NCBI GenBank assembly: GCA_031835245.1
Contig: JAVKOQ010000281.1
Location: 1 to 64,000 of the forward strand
DNA: 64,000 nt
Origin: Balamuthia mandrillaris
Lineage: Eukaryota > Discosea > Longamoebia > Balamuthiidae
Direction: 5' to 3'
The first letter of the stretch is position 1. The number at the start of each line of letters is the position of its first letter. The notes under the pieces are model-generated. The model searched no databases. It was not told the DNA's origin and saw only the letters and a list, made by a program, of their open reading frames with translations. Shown one piece after another: positions 37,558 to 48,824 of this stretch. The position numbers and the translations under genes were made by a program.

Positions 37558-38929
37558 AGCATGATACCTCGTTGCAAGAGAAGCAATCATGCAACTCGAT
37601 AACTTGAACGTCATTGGGACTCAACCCGGATTGGTTGTAGACTTCGGAGGATGCCTTTTTGGTCATGTCGGAGCCCACCATTTTGATGCAGCTTTCTTCG
37701 AAGCTGGAGGGAAGATCGGTGGCCATCGACTGCAATTCGATAACATAACATTTCATAAGATAACAGGGCAAGAGAGTGGAAAGAGAAGCTAGAGGAAGAG
37801 GAGCAGAGTTTAAATACCATTCCGATGATTTCCACGGCTTGAGGCTCCAAGTTATACTTCCTAACCACTTCTTCGCTGCAAAGAACTTTAAAGCGAAAGT
37901 GAGCTACATCAAGAAAGGGGGCAACAAGAAGAGACGTACTTGCAGCGGCAGCACCATCAGAAGTTGGACAGCATTGCAGCATGGTCAGAGGCTCGTGTAC
38001 TTTACGAGACTTGAGCACATCCTCCAACGTGTATTCATCACGGAACTGGGAGTAAGGATTGTTGACCTAGAGAAATATCGTGTAAGAAAGAAACGATGAG
38101 AGGGGAGAAAAAACAAGAAAGAACTTACAGAGTGCTTGTGGTTCTTTTGGGCAATCTTGGCAAAGTGCTCGACTGTGGTGCCATACTTTTCCATGTGCTC
38201 GCGTCCGGCATTGCCAAACATCTGCGGGGCAAATGGCGCCTTTGTCACTTGTCTAGTCTTTGCCATAGCTGTGGGTTGAAAAAAAAAGTGAGAAATAAAG
38301 AATGAGAGGAGAGAAGGAGAGAAGAGAAGGAGAAAACGGAACGGAGCACAGAGAAGAGAGAAGCAGAGAACGAACAGGAAGGAGAGAAGCATTGAGAGGC
38401 ATTGAGAAGGAAAGAACGAGAGAGAAGGAAAAGGAGAACGGAGCACAGAAAGAGAGAAGAGAGGCACAGAGAACAAAGAGAAGGCAAGGGGAACTCAGAG
38501 GAGCAGCGAGCGGAAGTTCGTATTACTGGTAAAGTGCTTGTCCAGAGGGTTGGTTCGGTCGGTAAACTTGGCTCCCAAGGAGCCCCGCTCCATCTTCTCA
38601 AAGCCCAAGGCCAGGACGCAGTCCGCCAGGCCGCCCTCCACCAGCTGCTTGCCCATGTAGAGGGCGGTGGAGCCGGTGCTGCAGTTGTTGTTGACGTTGT
38701 AGACGGGGATGCCGGTGAGGCCGACCTCGTAGACGGCGCGCTGGCCGCAGGTGGAGTCGCCGTAGACGTAGCCCACCACCGCCTGCTGCACCGCGGAGAA
38801 GGGCAGCTGGGAGTCGCGCAGGGCTTTGAGGGCGGCCACTTGGCCCATCTTGGGGTAGTCCCAGTCCCTCTTGCCGGGCTTCTCGAACTTGATCATGCCC
38901 ACCCCTACGACGTATACCTTTCTTCCCAT
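36561..38929 (-). CDS. SCP2: Sterol carrier protein x (3-ketoacyl-CoA thiolase + SCP2 domain)
   Basis: A peroxisomal thiolase of branched-chain/bile-acid-type beta-oxidation fused to a lipid-carrier domain. Exons 38929-38527, 38268-38129, 38066-37940, 37885-37818, 37729-37568, 37470-37335, 37254-36707, 36632-36561 give 551 codons plus stop, close to human SCPx (547). Seen: the catalytic-Cys region [85 protein letters not shown] and [11 protein letters not shown], then the SCP2 domain ([10 protein letters not shown] ... [20 protein letters not shown]). The protein ends EKKKAAL, not a canonical SKL/AKL peroxisome signal. The last intron appears to be GC-AG (AAG|GC at 36707). Convergent with the split large gene (37-bp gap) and divergent from USP48. 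Confidence 0.95.
37525..37558. repeat. (GA)n array in an SCP-x intron
   Basis: Intronic dinucleotide run, read as (CT)n in the minus-strand transcript and lying between exon 6 and exon 5. Confidence 0.85.
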
Positions 38930-39276
38930 TGCGATCCAATGTTTGTTGCTTCGGGTGTGTGTGTGTGTGTGTGGTGTCTTTTCGCTCAGAGAGAGAAGGC
39001 AAAAAAAATCTGATCTTTTCCAATCTTTTCTTCTTTTTTTGTTTCGGCGTTTTTCTTTATTTCTCCGCTGTTGACGTCACCAAATCCCCGAGGACTTAAA
39101 GTTCTCAACATAATAGATATTCGTTACCTATGAGAATGATCGCCATGCAAAGAATGCAAGAAATGAAAGGTATGTAAAATATGACAAAAATGCGTACAAA
39201 AAATGCGCTGAAAAAAAAAAAAAGAAAGAAAAAAAAAAGCCAAAGAGAGAGAAGAAGCGGAGCAAGCGGGTGAGGC

Positions 39277-39859
39277 ATGCCGCGAAGGAAAGGGGGCAAA
39301 GGGCGTGGCCGAGGAAGAGCGCGAGGCGGTCCCGTGACCCCTCCCGCGTTCACCCCTCCGCCGAAGCAATGGTACGAAGGCATCGAGGACCTCTCAGACC
39401 TTCGCTCTACCCACTTGGTCGAGATCTACCACCTCGATCGGCCCAACTGCACTCGAAGTTGGTTTTTTTTTTTCCTTTCATCTTTCCTTATTCTCCTTCT
39501 GCTTTGTTTCATTTTGACTAAACTTTTTAACCCACAGAGAAACGAAAAAAGAACTGTGAAACCAACCCAAACTGTCTCTACGGCTTGGGAGAGGAGGAGG
39601 AAGGCATTTGGGCGGACCAACCCGAAGCTATCGACCAGCTCGGTCCCGATCGTTCCAATGACCTCCGCGAAAATGACTCTTTTGTTGGCTTAGAGGTAGG
39701 CTTTCTTCTTCTTTGTTGTTCTCTTTTGCGTTGCAGGCTTGATGCTCAAAAAATGTAATATGCTACACAGAACTTGGGAGCTACATGTTATATGAACAGC
39801 TTGTTGCAGGTTTTTTTACCTTCTTCCTTTTGCTTCTTTCCTCGTTCTTCTGCTTCTCT

Positions 39860-39893
<34 letters not shown>

Positions 39894-42322
39894 CTCGCCT
39901 CCCTTTCTTTTGGAGCAGATAGTAACGAAGACTCGGGTATGTGTTTTCGGTCGGGTAGTGTCTATTCATGAATAAGAATTTTCGGCAAGGTGTCTACAAC
40001 TGGGCTGCTGAGGACGAAGAAGCAAGCCAGGAAGACAGCCAGGAAGAGGAAATGGGACAGGAGGATGTTTGCTTGGAGCTGCAACGGCTGTTCACGACGC
40101 TACAAGCGAGCATGCGAAGATCCTATGCTCCTCGCGAGTTGACTCGCATTCTCAATCTTAAGACCAGCATTCAACAAGACGCCCAAGAGTACGTATCCTA
40201 TTAATGCCCATCAGTCTGTTCGTTCAGTCATTTCTTACCAATTCTCTTCTCTGCTTCTCTCGTCAAAGATTCAACAAGCTGTTTATAAGTCACTTGGAAG
40301 AACGCTATGCCCGTTCGAAAACTAGCAGCGTGCGTGAACTCATGGAACAGTTCCAAGGTAAATATGCCTACGTGACAGTGTGCGATAAATGTCATAACGT
40401 ATCGCAAAGGAGCTGCTCCTTCTACGAGCTGGAACTTAACATCAACAAGGAAACGCTGCAGAACTGCTTAACCCAGTTCCTCAGCGAGGAGCGCCTCGTT
40501 GGCTCTAATCAGTATTACTGCGAGGTTTGCAGTGGCTTGCAAGATGCTACTCGCAGTATTGTTCTTTTGGACCTACCTGAGGTCTGCTGCTTGCCACTCT
40601 ATTTACGTTTTTGTCCTTTCTTACTTTCTGCTTGTTGTTTGATAATGAGTGTAGGTTTTAAACTTTCAGTTACTTCGCTTCGTTTATGATCTCAAAACAG
40701 CCACCAAGAAAAAAGTAAATAACCAAGTGGCCTTTCCTCTTACGCTGGACATGGGCCAATTCCTGTACAAAGACAATAGCAATTCCTCTGGCTCCTCCTC
40801 TTCTTCCTCTTCTTCCTCCACAGATCGAAAGAGCAAGGAAAAGCAGGCCAAGGAAGCAAGCGGCTCTCCTTCTCCTCATGTCTACGAATTGACGGCAGTT
40901 CTCATTCACATCGGCCAAAGCGCAAATGGCGGCCATTATGTCGCACACATTCGTGATGAGTCCACAAACAAGTGGTGGCGCTTTGACGATGCCACAGTAA
41001 CCCCCCTTGAGGAAGAGATGATAGGCAAAGACACGTCAACCTCCAAACGAAAATCAAAGAAGCAACAACAATTAAAGGAACAAGGGTATCTATTTCTGTT
41101 TTCTTCCTTGATTGCTTTCATGCCCTTCTGCTCATCTTTTCTTTCTGTGGCGCAAGTTTCTTGCAATCGGCAAACGCCTACATGTTAATATACACCAAGC
41201 AGGGACGGAAGGTGGTAGGATCGCCATCCCCTCCATCTCAACTTCAAAAACTGATCGAGGAGGAGAACGAACGGCTGTTGGAGGAAGTGCAGTTGTATAC
41301 CAAACTTGTCCAGGATGAAAAGGAACGCATCGATGCTCTGAAGCAAGGCTATAACTCAAACATTTCACAGTTTCACGTTCATCCCAACGATGTACGTTTT
41401 TATCTCATTTTTTTGCGTACTTCTTTCATTTCGTGTTAATGCCTTAACTCATGCTATGTTCGTTCATACATATTATTAGGAGCAGTTTTGCTGGATAAGC
41501 AAACAGTGGTTTAAAGGGTGGGTCTGCGGACACTCCAATCTTGGGCCTATCGACAACTCGCGTTTGATTTGCCCACACAACAAAGTCGACCCCCTGCGGA
41601 TTTCATCTATGAAGCGCATCTCCACTGTATTTCCCTCTCCCCCTTCCCCTCCCCCTCGCCTTCAAATTTGCTCATAACACTCTCTACTTTTAGCAAGGAT
41701 GGGGCTATTTGTATTCGCTCTACGAGGGAGGACCAGCACTTACACAAGACGATCTCTGCCTGGAATGCTGCCTGGCCAAGTGTAAAGAGATGGCAGCCAA
41801 AGCGATGGCGGACTGTAAAAAGAAAGAAGTTGAATATCAGCTTAAGTACAAACCAAAACCTCAAAATGGCTTTTGGATATCCTCCAAATGGCTTGCACGT
41901 GTGTTTTTCTTTCCTCTGCCCTCTACTCCCGTTTGATATTATGTCTAATGCACGACATTCATTGCAGAATGGCGGCGAAAGAATCCTCCTGATGATCTCA
42001 GTTTGAACATGACGGAAGACATTACATGTGAGCACGGTCGAATCCATCCTTCTCCAGCAGGCCGCCTTGTTGTACCGGTCTTGGTATGGCTTGTCAAGCT
42101 CTTTCCTTTCCCTCTTCTTTAGCTCTCTTTTCCCTTTCTCTTCCTGAACTTATTCTTAACTGTCAGACATGGTCGTATCTTCGGTCTTTATACCCGGAAG
42201 GCAACGAATATCCCTCCTCTTTCCAAGGATGCACAGAGTGCGAACAAACACAGAAGGAAATGGAACAACTATTTGCTGTTCGCAGCAAAGAAAGGGCTGA
42301 GGAAAGGGTTCATTCTCTTTCT

Positions 42323-42359
<37 letters not shown>

Positions 42360-43287
42360 GTTTCTCATATTTAAACAAAACTATAGAAACAAGTTCAAGA
42401 AGTGCAACGGCTCAACAACGCCTATTCCAAACGGGTGCTTCCTCCCGGAAAATACCATTTGGTCTCAGCTCCCTGGTTGGCGCAATGGAGCGACTATGTG
42501 GAAAACCTAGAGGTGGATACCCCTCCAGGCGAGGTCAACAACAACCCGCTCTTTTGCCCTCACGCCCTCCTCCTCTACGACGTGCATCGCTCCTTCCAGT
42601 TAGCCCGCCAACACCACGACGAGGAGAATGAGAGCGTCTTTGGTTTTGTTACGGATGAGCTCTGGTTCTCCATCATGGAGCGTTACGAGGGTGGCCCTCC
42701 TGCTCACGTCGTCGTGCCCAAGAACGAGAAGGAGCCCTGTGTGAGCAACCCGTTGCCTTGCGAGGAGTGCTGTAGGGCACGCAAGCAGGAGGCCTTGATG
42801 GAGAGGCTCAACTTTAAGGACGCAGTCCTCATCGTGAACGTGACGAGGGAACCCTCTGCCGCTGGACGGCTAGACAATCGTTACTCCTTCCGTCGCAAAT
42901 CGAAAAGTACTCTCTTGCTATTCTTCTTTCTTCTTCTTGTTCTTCTTGTTCTTCCTTCTTCTTTCTTCTTCGTTATCACCTTTCTCTTCTTCTTACAAAA
43001 AGACATGCAGCACAAAGAATCGAAGTCGAGGCAAGTTCAACAGATACAATAAAGGTGTTGAGGCTAAAGATATTCGCTCAGTCGGAGGTTGCACCACAGG
43101 ATCAAAAGCTGTTCTTTGGCGATTTGGAGCTCGTCGGCGAGGACAAACTCTTATCCGAATTCCAAGTGCCACGCGGGGCCACTCTCTCGTTGGAAGTTCA
43201 ACCCGACCAAAACCTGCAAGAGTTTTTGGAGAAGGAAGAAGCTATGTCGGGCATGGAGGAAGGCTTCAAAGGTTTTTCTTTGCTTCT

Positions 43288-43328
<41 letters not shown>

Positions 43329-43707
43329 CTCTCTTCCTCTCTCCTCATTCTCAAAGCCTTTCACTCCAAAACAAAAAATAGGAACGAATCTGTATGGCTC
43401 TGCGTGGAAGAAGAACAAGAAGAAGCGGGGCGACGAAGAGGAGATAATAGTTGTTTGCGACGATGAAAACGGCACAAACGAAGCAAACGTAGAAGATGAC
43501 GAAGAAGAAGAAGAAGAAGTAGCAAACGAAGGAGAAGAGAATGGAGAAGCATCACCAATGCCAACATCAACCACAACTAACGGACAATGGCAATGTCCTC
43601 ATTGCACATTCTTCAACGAACCATCCACCTCCCAAAGCAAACGCTGTCAAGTGTGCAATCTCTCTCCTCATCTCTCCCTCGACGAACAATCAACACCTCA
43701 CAAATAA
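39277..43707 (+). CDS. USP48: Ubiquitin-specific protease 48 with DUSP, UBL and RanBP2 zinc finger
   Basis: A deubiquitinase (peptidase C19). Order: basic Gly/Arg-rich N-terminus (GRGRARGG), then the NCxxNPNCLYGLGE lead-in typical of USP48. The Cys box NLGATCYMNSLLQ sits in a 39-nt exon (39771-39809). It continues through QDAQE, the zinc-binding CDKC ... CEVC pairs, RFVYDLKTATKKK, the His box GQSANGGHYVAHI and WWRFDDATV. DUSP-type segments follow (FCWISKQWF, CLECCLAKCKEM, DITCEHGRIHP, VTDELWFSIMERYEGG). A C-terminal ubiquitin-like domain follows (VLRLKIFAQSEVAPQDQKLF) and then EEGFKGTNLYG, as in USP48. A RanBP2-type zinc finger (WQCPHCTFF ... KRCQVCN) is added at the C-terminus. Many introns contain CT tracts. 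The start ATG at 39277 is the first in frame. Likely nuclear. Confidence 0.93.
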
Positions 43708-43756
43708 CAAGGAAGGTATTGTTTACTTACTGTATGTTTCTAAGTTGCTATATTCT

Positions 43757-44418
43757 TTAATCCTTCTTCAACGCAAAGCTTTCCTCTTTTACACCACTCG
43801 CATCGATGACGATGATATCCACGCTATCTCCCGTGTAGATGTCCCTCTCGCCGGCCGATGTAAAGATATCCTTGAGCAAGTCCACCGTCTCCTCCTGCGT
43901 CAAACGGGGCTTCAACTTGGTGGCCACCTGATCCTTCCACCCGATCTGATTGTCGAGGAGCGGCTGAAGGAGCTGCTGGCCGGTGCCTGAAGAGCTGTAG
44001 TTCACCCGCTCAAAGGAGCCCACAGCGTCGTAGCTGTAGACGACGCCTCGGCCCTCTTCATCCAGTCCGCCCAATACGTTAAAGGTATAATAGGGGAAGA
44101 AGCGTTTGTGGTAGAGCGTGGTGGAGAGCAGCTGCGCGATGGCGGGCGTGCTCATGGGTTTCCTGTGTTCGTACTCGTATGTTTGGAGGCGGGCTTGCAG
44201 CACCTTGTGGAGGGCGCCTTGGTCGGCTTGCATGCCGGACGTGGCGATCACTGCCTTCTCCGTACTGGCATTGATTGGTCGTGTTGGTATATGAGTGCAA
44301 TAGAGAGGCAGATGAAGAACAATGAAAGAGAGAAAAGGAGAGTGGACGATGGCAGAATAACAAGTTTGAAGGAAAAGAAAAAGAGGACAAACAATGAGAG
44401 AGAAAGAAGAAAAGGAGA

Positions 44419-44453
<35 letters not shown>

Positions 44454-44674
44454 GGCGTACAGTTTGAGTACTTTGCGGCCATGGCGTGTGGAAATGGAGT
44501 AGCCAGTGCTCAAGCGAGTGTCACCAGCCACCACACAGAAATCCTCGCCAGCAATAGCCACCACCGTACTTCAATGAGGCAAGAGCATGGAATGACGAAC
44601 CAATAAATAAAATAAAAACGGTCAAGCAGGTGGAGAGTGAGTGTAACATGCAAACAAGCACAAAAAACGAAGTG

Positions 44675-44705
<31 letters not shown>

Positions 44706-44814
44706 GAAATAATAAAAAAAAAAAGCAAACATACCCTCCATTATTTACATAGGGAGACCACTTGGCCTGCTCTCTGGGACCTCTCGCCTCCGCCTCGCTG
44801 AGCTGCCTCAACAT
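43757..44814 (-). CDS. PSMB1: 20S proteasome subunit beta type-1 (beta6)
   Basis: A non-catalytic beta-ring subunit of the 20S core. Exons 44814-44735, 44568-44461, 44264-43757 give 231 codons plus stop (human 241). Seen: the N-terminal propeptide-like MLRQLSEAEARG, then YVNNGGTVVAIAGEDFCVVA, GDTRLSTGYSISTR, KAVIATSGMQADQGALHKVL, KRFFPYYTFNVLGGLDEEG and YSYDAVGSFERV. The beta6 family lacks the catalytic Thr1 processing site, consistent with GGTVVAI followed by family-type residues. Introns carry CT arrays. Convergent with USP48 (49-bp gap) and divergent from PSMD12. Confidence 0.95.
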
Positions 44815-45160
44815 CGTTTGTCCTGTGGTTCTTAGAGTGCGCGCTTCGAAGATGAAGAGGTTTTTGTTTTTGGGCAAGCTTGAAGATGCTCTCTTGCTTC
44901 TTCGCTACTTTCTTTTCTTGGTTCACCTTTTTTTTTCTTTTCCACATTTTTTGTCGTTGGCACCTCCCCCACGCACCATCAACCTCACTCACCGCTCAAC
45001 AACAGAATATTTGCTGGCCTTTTGAGGGGTCCTTTCTTGGGACTTGGTAAAAAAAAAACAAAAGACAACCCCTTTGTTTTCTTAGCGGAAAGGAAAAGCC
45101 AAGAAAAAAAAAAGTAGCAGAGAGAGCAGCACAGCAAACCAAAAGAAGAAGGAGAAGAGG
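44815..45160. promoter_or_regulatory. Shared divergent promoter of PSMB1 and PSMD12
   Basis: A 346-bp region between the start codons of two proteasome genes (20S beta6 to the left, lid RPN5 to the right). No TATA box or fungal PACE-type element (GGTGGCAAA) was seen. Near PSMB1 it has TTCGAAG and GCGCGC-like sequence, and near PSMD12 an A-rich leader. That it acts as one promoter is inferred from geometry. Confidence 0.55.
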
Positions 45161-46057
45161 ATGATGGACGTTGAGCCAAAAACGCCCACCAAGCAGGGCG
45201 GCGAGAAGGAGAAGGAAAAGCAAAAGGAGAAGAGGGACAAGGGGGATGAGATCTTGTCCGCGGATCTGAAGAAGAAGGAGCAGCAGGACTTTAGCGGGTT
45301 GGTGGAAGCCAAGCTGCCAGAGTACACTGCCCTCGCTCTGGAGGTTTTTTTTTCTTTTCTCTCTCTCTCTTCACTTGTAACACTTTTTTATTTGCATATT
45401 CTAATGTTTTGTTTACCACATCTCTCTTCTCTCACTCTTCTCTCACTCTTCTCTCTCTCTCTCTCTCTCTCTCCTTCCTCTTTGCTTCTTCCTCTGTGAT
45501 GTAGGGAGGAAAGCTGCCTGAAGCGCTGGAACTGTTGATGGCTTTGGAAAAACAAACACGTCAGGTTCGTTGTTCTCTCTCTTCTCATTAAGTGAAGCGA
45601 TCTCTCTTACTGATGGCCAAACAAATAAAATAAAGGGTGGTGATGATGCTTCCACTGCCAAAGTGGCGTGTTGCATCGTGCGAGTGTGCTATGAGGCCAA
45701 GGATTGGTTGGCCCTCAACGAGAGCCTCGTCACGCTCTCCAAGCGACGCGGCCAGTCCAAGAAGGCTGTCCAGCAGATGGTGCAGGAGGCCATGACCTTT
45801 GTGGAGGCCATCACGGACATGCCCATCAAGCTTGACCTCATCAAGACGTTGCGTAACATCACTGAAGGAAAGGTTGGTCTTGCAAAGTTTTGTTGTTGTT
45901 GGATGAAGCATTCTGACAAAGTTGACTTTATTGCTTGCGAGTTTAGATCTTTGTTGAGATAGAGAGAGCCAAGTTGACCCGAACGCTTGCCTATATCAAA
46001 GAAGCTGCAGGTGAGATCAGTGATGCTGCAGACTTACTGCAAGAAGTGCAGGTTTGT

Positions 46058-46091
<34 letters not shown>

Positions 46092-47191
46092 CATTATCTT
46101 TTCTTACGCTGAACCAGGTGGAGACCTATGGTTCGATGGAGCCGCGAGACAAGATCGACTACATCCTCGAACAAGTTCGTCTCTGTTTAGCCAAGCAGGA
46201 CTTTGTGCGCGCCCACATCATCTCCAACAAGATCGCGGCCAGCGCCATCAACAAAGAGGAATTCCAGGACCTGAAGCTGCGCTACCACGAGCTCATGATC
46301 CAATACTACTCCCACAAGAAGGACTACCTGAACATCTGCCGGGCCTACCGCGCCATGTATGACACCAAATGCATAAAGGAAGGAGACAAAGAAAAATGGA
46401 AGCAGGTTTGAGGCTACTTTTCCATTGCCTGTGTCTTTTGTTTTCTCTCACTAACTGTTCTTGAAGTTGTTGAGGTTGATAGTGGTGTATGCTGTGTTGG
46501 CGCCGTATGCCAATGACCAGTTTGACATCATGCACAGGATCAACGCTGACAAGAACCTTTTGGAATTGCCCAAATACAGGTTGGTCCCTTCTCTCTCTTT
46601 TCTTTAGGTTAAGGAATTTATGTTCTCTCTCCCTCGCACACAGAACTTTGTTGAAATACTTTATAACAATGGAGCTGGTCAGATGGCCCAAGTTTGAGGA
46701 GGAGTACCGCGACATTCTCAACCAACTTCCCGTCTTTGCCGGAGAGGGAGGCCAACAGCTCTGGAAAGACCTTCATGCTCGCGTCGTCGAACACGTACCT
46801 TTTCTCTGTCCCTCTTTCTCTTTGTCTTTCTCTTTCTCTGCTCTCGGTCTCTCTTTCCCTCTTTCTCTCTTTTGCTTCTTCTCTAACGAACAAACAAAAA
46901 AAATAGAACATAAGAGTGGTGGCAGAGTACTATCAGCGCATCACAGCGCAACGCTTTGCGCAGCTGTTGGACCTGTCGGAGGCGGAGACGGAGAGGTTCA
47001 TCTCGGACATGGTGAGCAGCGGGCTGGTCCGCTGCAAGATCGACAGGCCCAAGGGCATCGTCACCTTCACCAGGAACAAGAACGCCAACGACGTGCTCAA
47101 CGACTGGGCGCACAACGTGGGGGAGCTGTTGGGCCTCGTGGAGAAGACTTGCCATCTGATCCATCGAGAAAACATGGTTTATGGTTTGTAG
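45161..47191 (+). CDS. PSMD12: 26S proteasome lid subunit RPN5
   Basis: A PCI-domain scaffold subunit of the 19S regulatory particle lid. The start is ATGATG at 45161. The N-terminal Lys/Glu tract is followed by the family sequence DFSGLVEAKLPEYTALALE, LPEALELLMALEKQTRQ, ACCIVRVCYEAKDW and LSKRRGQSKKAVQQMVQE. Then come PIKLDLIKTLRNITEGK, ERAKLTRTLAYIKEAAG, ISNKIAASAINKEEFQDLKL and LVVYAVLAPYANDQFD-type TPR/PCI helices. The PCI winged helix includes HNIRVVAEYYQRITAQRFA, LDLSEAETERFISDMVSSG and IDRPKGIVTF. Length and order match PSMD12/RPN5 across eukaryotes. Several introns are (CT)-rich. Nuclear and cytosolic. Confidence 0.95.
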
Positions 47192-47322
47192 AGAGATGAA
47201 GAGAAGGATGAGAACCGAAGAAGATGAATAAAGCAAAAAAGCAAAATAATCATGTTTTGAGGGTGTGGTAAGGTTTGTGTGAAGGAGAAGAAGGAGGAGG
47301 AGGAGGCAGAAAAAAAAAGTGA

Positions 47323-48036
47323 TTATTGGGCCGCAAGTTTTTGGAGATGGATCAAAAGGCGTTGCTTCATCCAATCTTTGTTGTAGGGGCTGTAGGCATT
47401 GAGAGAGGGATCAAACCTGTTATTTGTGGTTGGTGAGATGAAGGGGTATAAGAGGAAATAAGAAGGGAGGAAAGAGAGCGGAAGAGAGAGAGAGGAGAAA
47501 CGTACACAAGGCAGCTCATGTCGGGTATTTTGTCCATAAAGTCGTAGAGGTCTTTGATGTCGTAGGTCAGGTTCTTGACGGTGGGATTGAGTCGCTGCAG
47601 CTCCCTTTCGTAAAGTTTAAGCACTCCTGTTGATCATGCAAAAGGGAAGAAGAAGAATAACAATAAATCAACATCAAAATCTAAATCTTTTCGGCTCTTA
47701 CTTATCGAACGGAAGGAACACAAACCCTCCATGGCTGCAGAGACAGAAGGAAAGTCCTCAAAGGTGCGCGAGTTCTTGTGTTGTGAGGTTTGTATGAGGA
47801 CGATGGTGTGCTTCTGGCTGCCACCACCGCCCCCACCGCCGCCTGCTTTGCCTCCTCCGCCACGTCCTCCTCGGCCTCCTCCTCTGCCACCCTAAAACGA
47901 ATGAATGCATCCTACAGTGAGCATAACAAACAAACACAGGAGATGGATAGAGAGAGAGAGAAGAGGGAGAAAAAAAAAAACATGGGCCTTTCGCCTAAAG
48001 ATCACTACGCACCCGGTGGTGTCCGCTCGACATCAT
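47323..48036 (-). CDS. ERH: Enhancer of rudimentary homolog with N-terminal RGG/poly-Gly extension
   Basis: ERH is a small dimeric nuclear cofactor in splicing, heterochromatin and small-RNA pathways. Exons 48036-48013, 47891-47726, 47626-47506, 47416-47323 give 134 codons plus stop, against about 104 in animals. The conserved core is QKHTIVLIQTSQHKNSRTF, FPSVSAAMEGVLKLYERELQ, NPTVKNLTYDIKDLYDFMDK, MSCLVFDPSLNAYSPYNKDW and LLIHLQKLAAQ. The ~30 extra N-terminal residues are MMSSGHHR joined to GGRGGGRGGRGGGG, an RGG-box-like RNA-binding stretch. The first exon holds only eight codons and is inferred from splice phase (donor GTGCGT, acceptor TTTTAG). If that exon is wrong, the RGG part still needs an upstream start, since the frame is closed directly before it. 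Confidence 0.88.
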
Positions 48037-48524
48037 CGTTTTTTTTTTGTGGTTTGTGTTGGCTGCTGCTGCGGCTTTCTTCTTCGCTGCTATTTTCTTT
48101 GCTTTATTTTTTTGCGGTTACAATTTGACATGCATTTGTGCTGGTTTTGTGTAGGACTTGAATGTCTACAGAAATAAGCTTGCCCTGAGATTGTGCAGCT
48201 AGGCTCTTCGAATTGTCCACACATTGTCATGGGGGGGATAGGGAATTCATGTTATTTCGTGTGTCTGTCCCTCCAATGGCTTGCTACTCTTTTTTTTTTT
48301 TGTGAGAATTGCCCTCTCCGTTGCTAACCCGGTTGAGCTTGGAACTCTGTTTTGCCAAGCCATGGGTGAGAGGGTGATTCTCACCACTTTTCTCTGCCTG
48401 TTTCTTCTGTTCACCCGTTGTTTGAATTACTTAAAAATAGAAGGCTGGAACAAAAAAAAAAAAAAGAGAGAAGGAAGGGAGGATGGGACGTGGCCCAAGG
48501 ACAAGAAGTTTGGCGGCTTTGAGT

Positions 48525-48690
48525 TGAATTGAAGACCGACAGCCTGTAGTTGAACTCCTCCCTGGTGGCGTATTGCAACTTGTGCTGGACCATGAACCCC
48601 TTGAATTGAAGATGGTCATGGCATCGCCGCCATCCACAAATGCCGCCACCTGAGCAACGGCGAAGACTGCCACAAGCAGAGTCCGTGCAT
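48525..48690 (-). pseudogene. Fragment of a papain-like protease: signal/prodomain part
   Basis: On the minus strand the sequence KGFMVQHKLQYATREEFNYR followed by LSVFNST matches an I29 cathepsin propeptide. Just upstream, in a different minus-strand frame, lies a signal-peptide-like RTLLVAVFAVAQVAAFVDGG. No catalytic domain follows on this strand. It appears to be one half of a broken cathepsin-like gene. Confidence 0.6.
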
Positions 48691-48699
48691 TCCCGGCGG

Positions 48700-48824
48700 T
48701 GTTTTCGTTCTCCGTGCAACAAATCCTGGACTGCGACCCGTTGGACAATGGATGTTTAGGCGGCTATCCCAAAACCGGGTTTCGCTACGTCATAAACGCC
48801 GGAGGGCTGGAGTCGGAGGAACAG
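48700..48824 (+). pseudogene. Fragment of a papain-like protease: catalytic-domain part, inverted
   Basis: On the plus strand the frame reads FSVQQILDCDPLDNGCLGGY then PKTGFRYVINAGGLESEEQ, followed by a GTATAT donor. This is the region after the active-site Cys in C1A peptidases (compare the NGCxGGxxxxAF.Y....GG..E pattern). The active-site Cys and His segments are absent. It abuts the prodomain fragment on the opposite strand, so the two look like pieces separated by an inversion. Confidence 0.6.

Noticed and set aside
48281-48532. Plus-strand frame starting near ...RIALSVANPVELG
   Set aside because: No family resemblance, ends in a poly-Lys run, and overlaps the region of the protease remnant.
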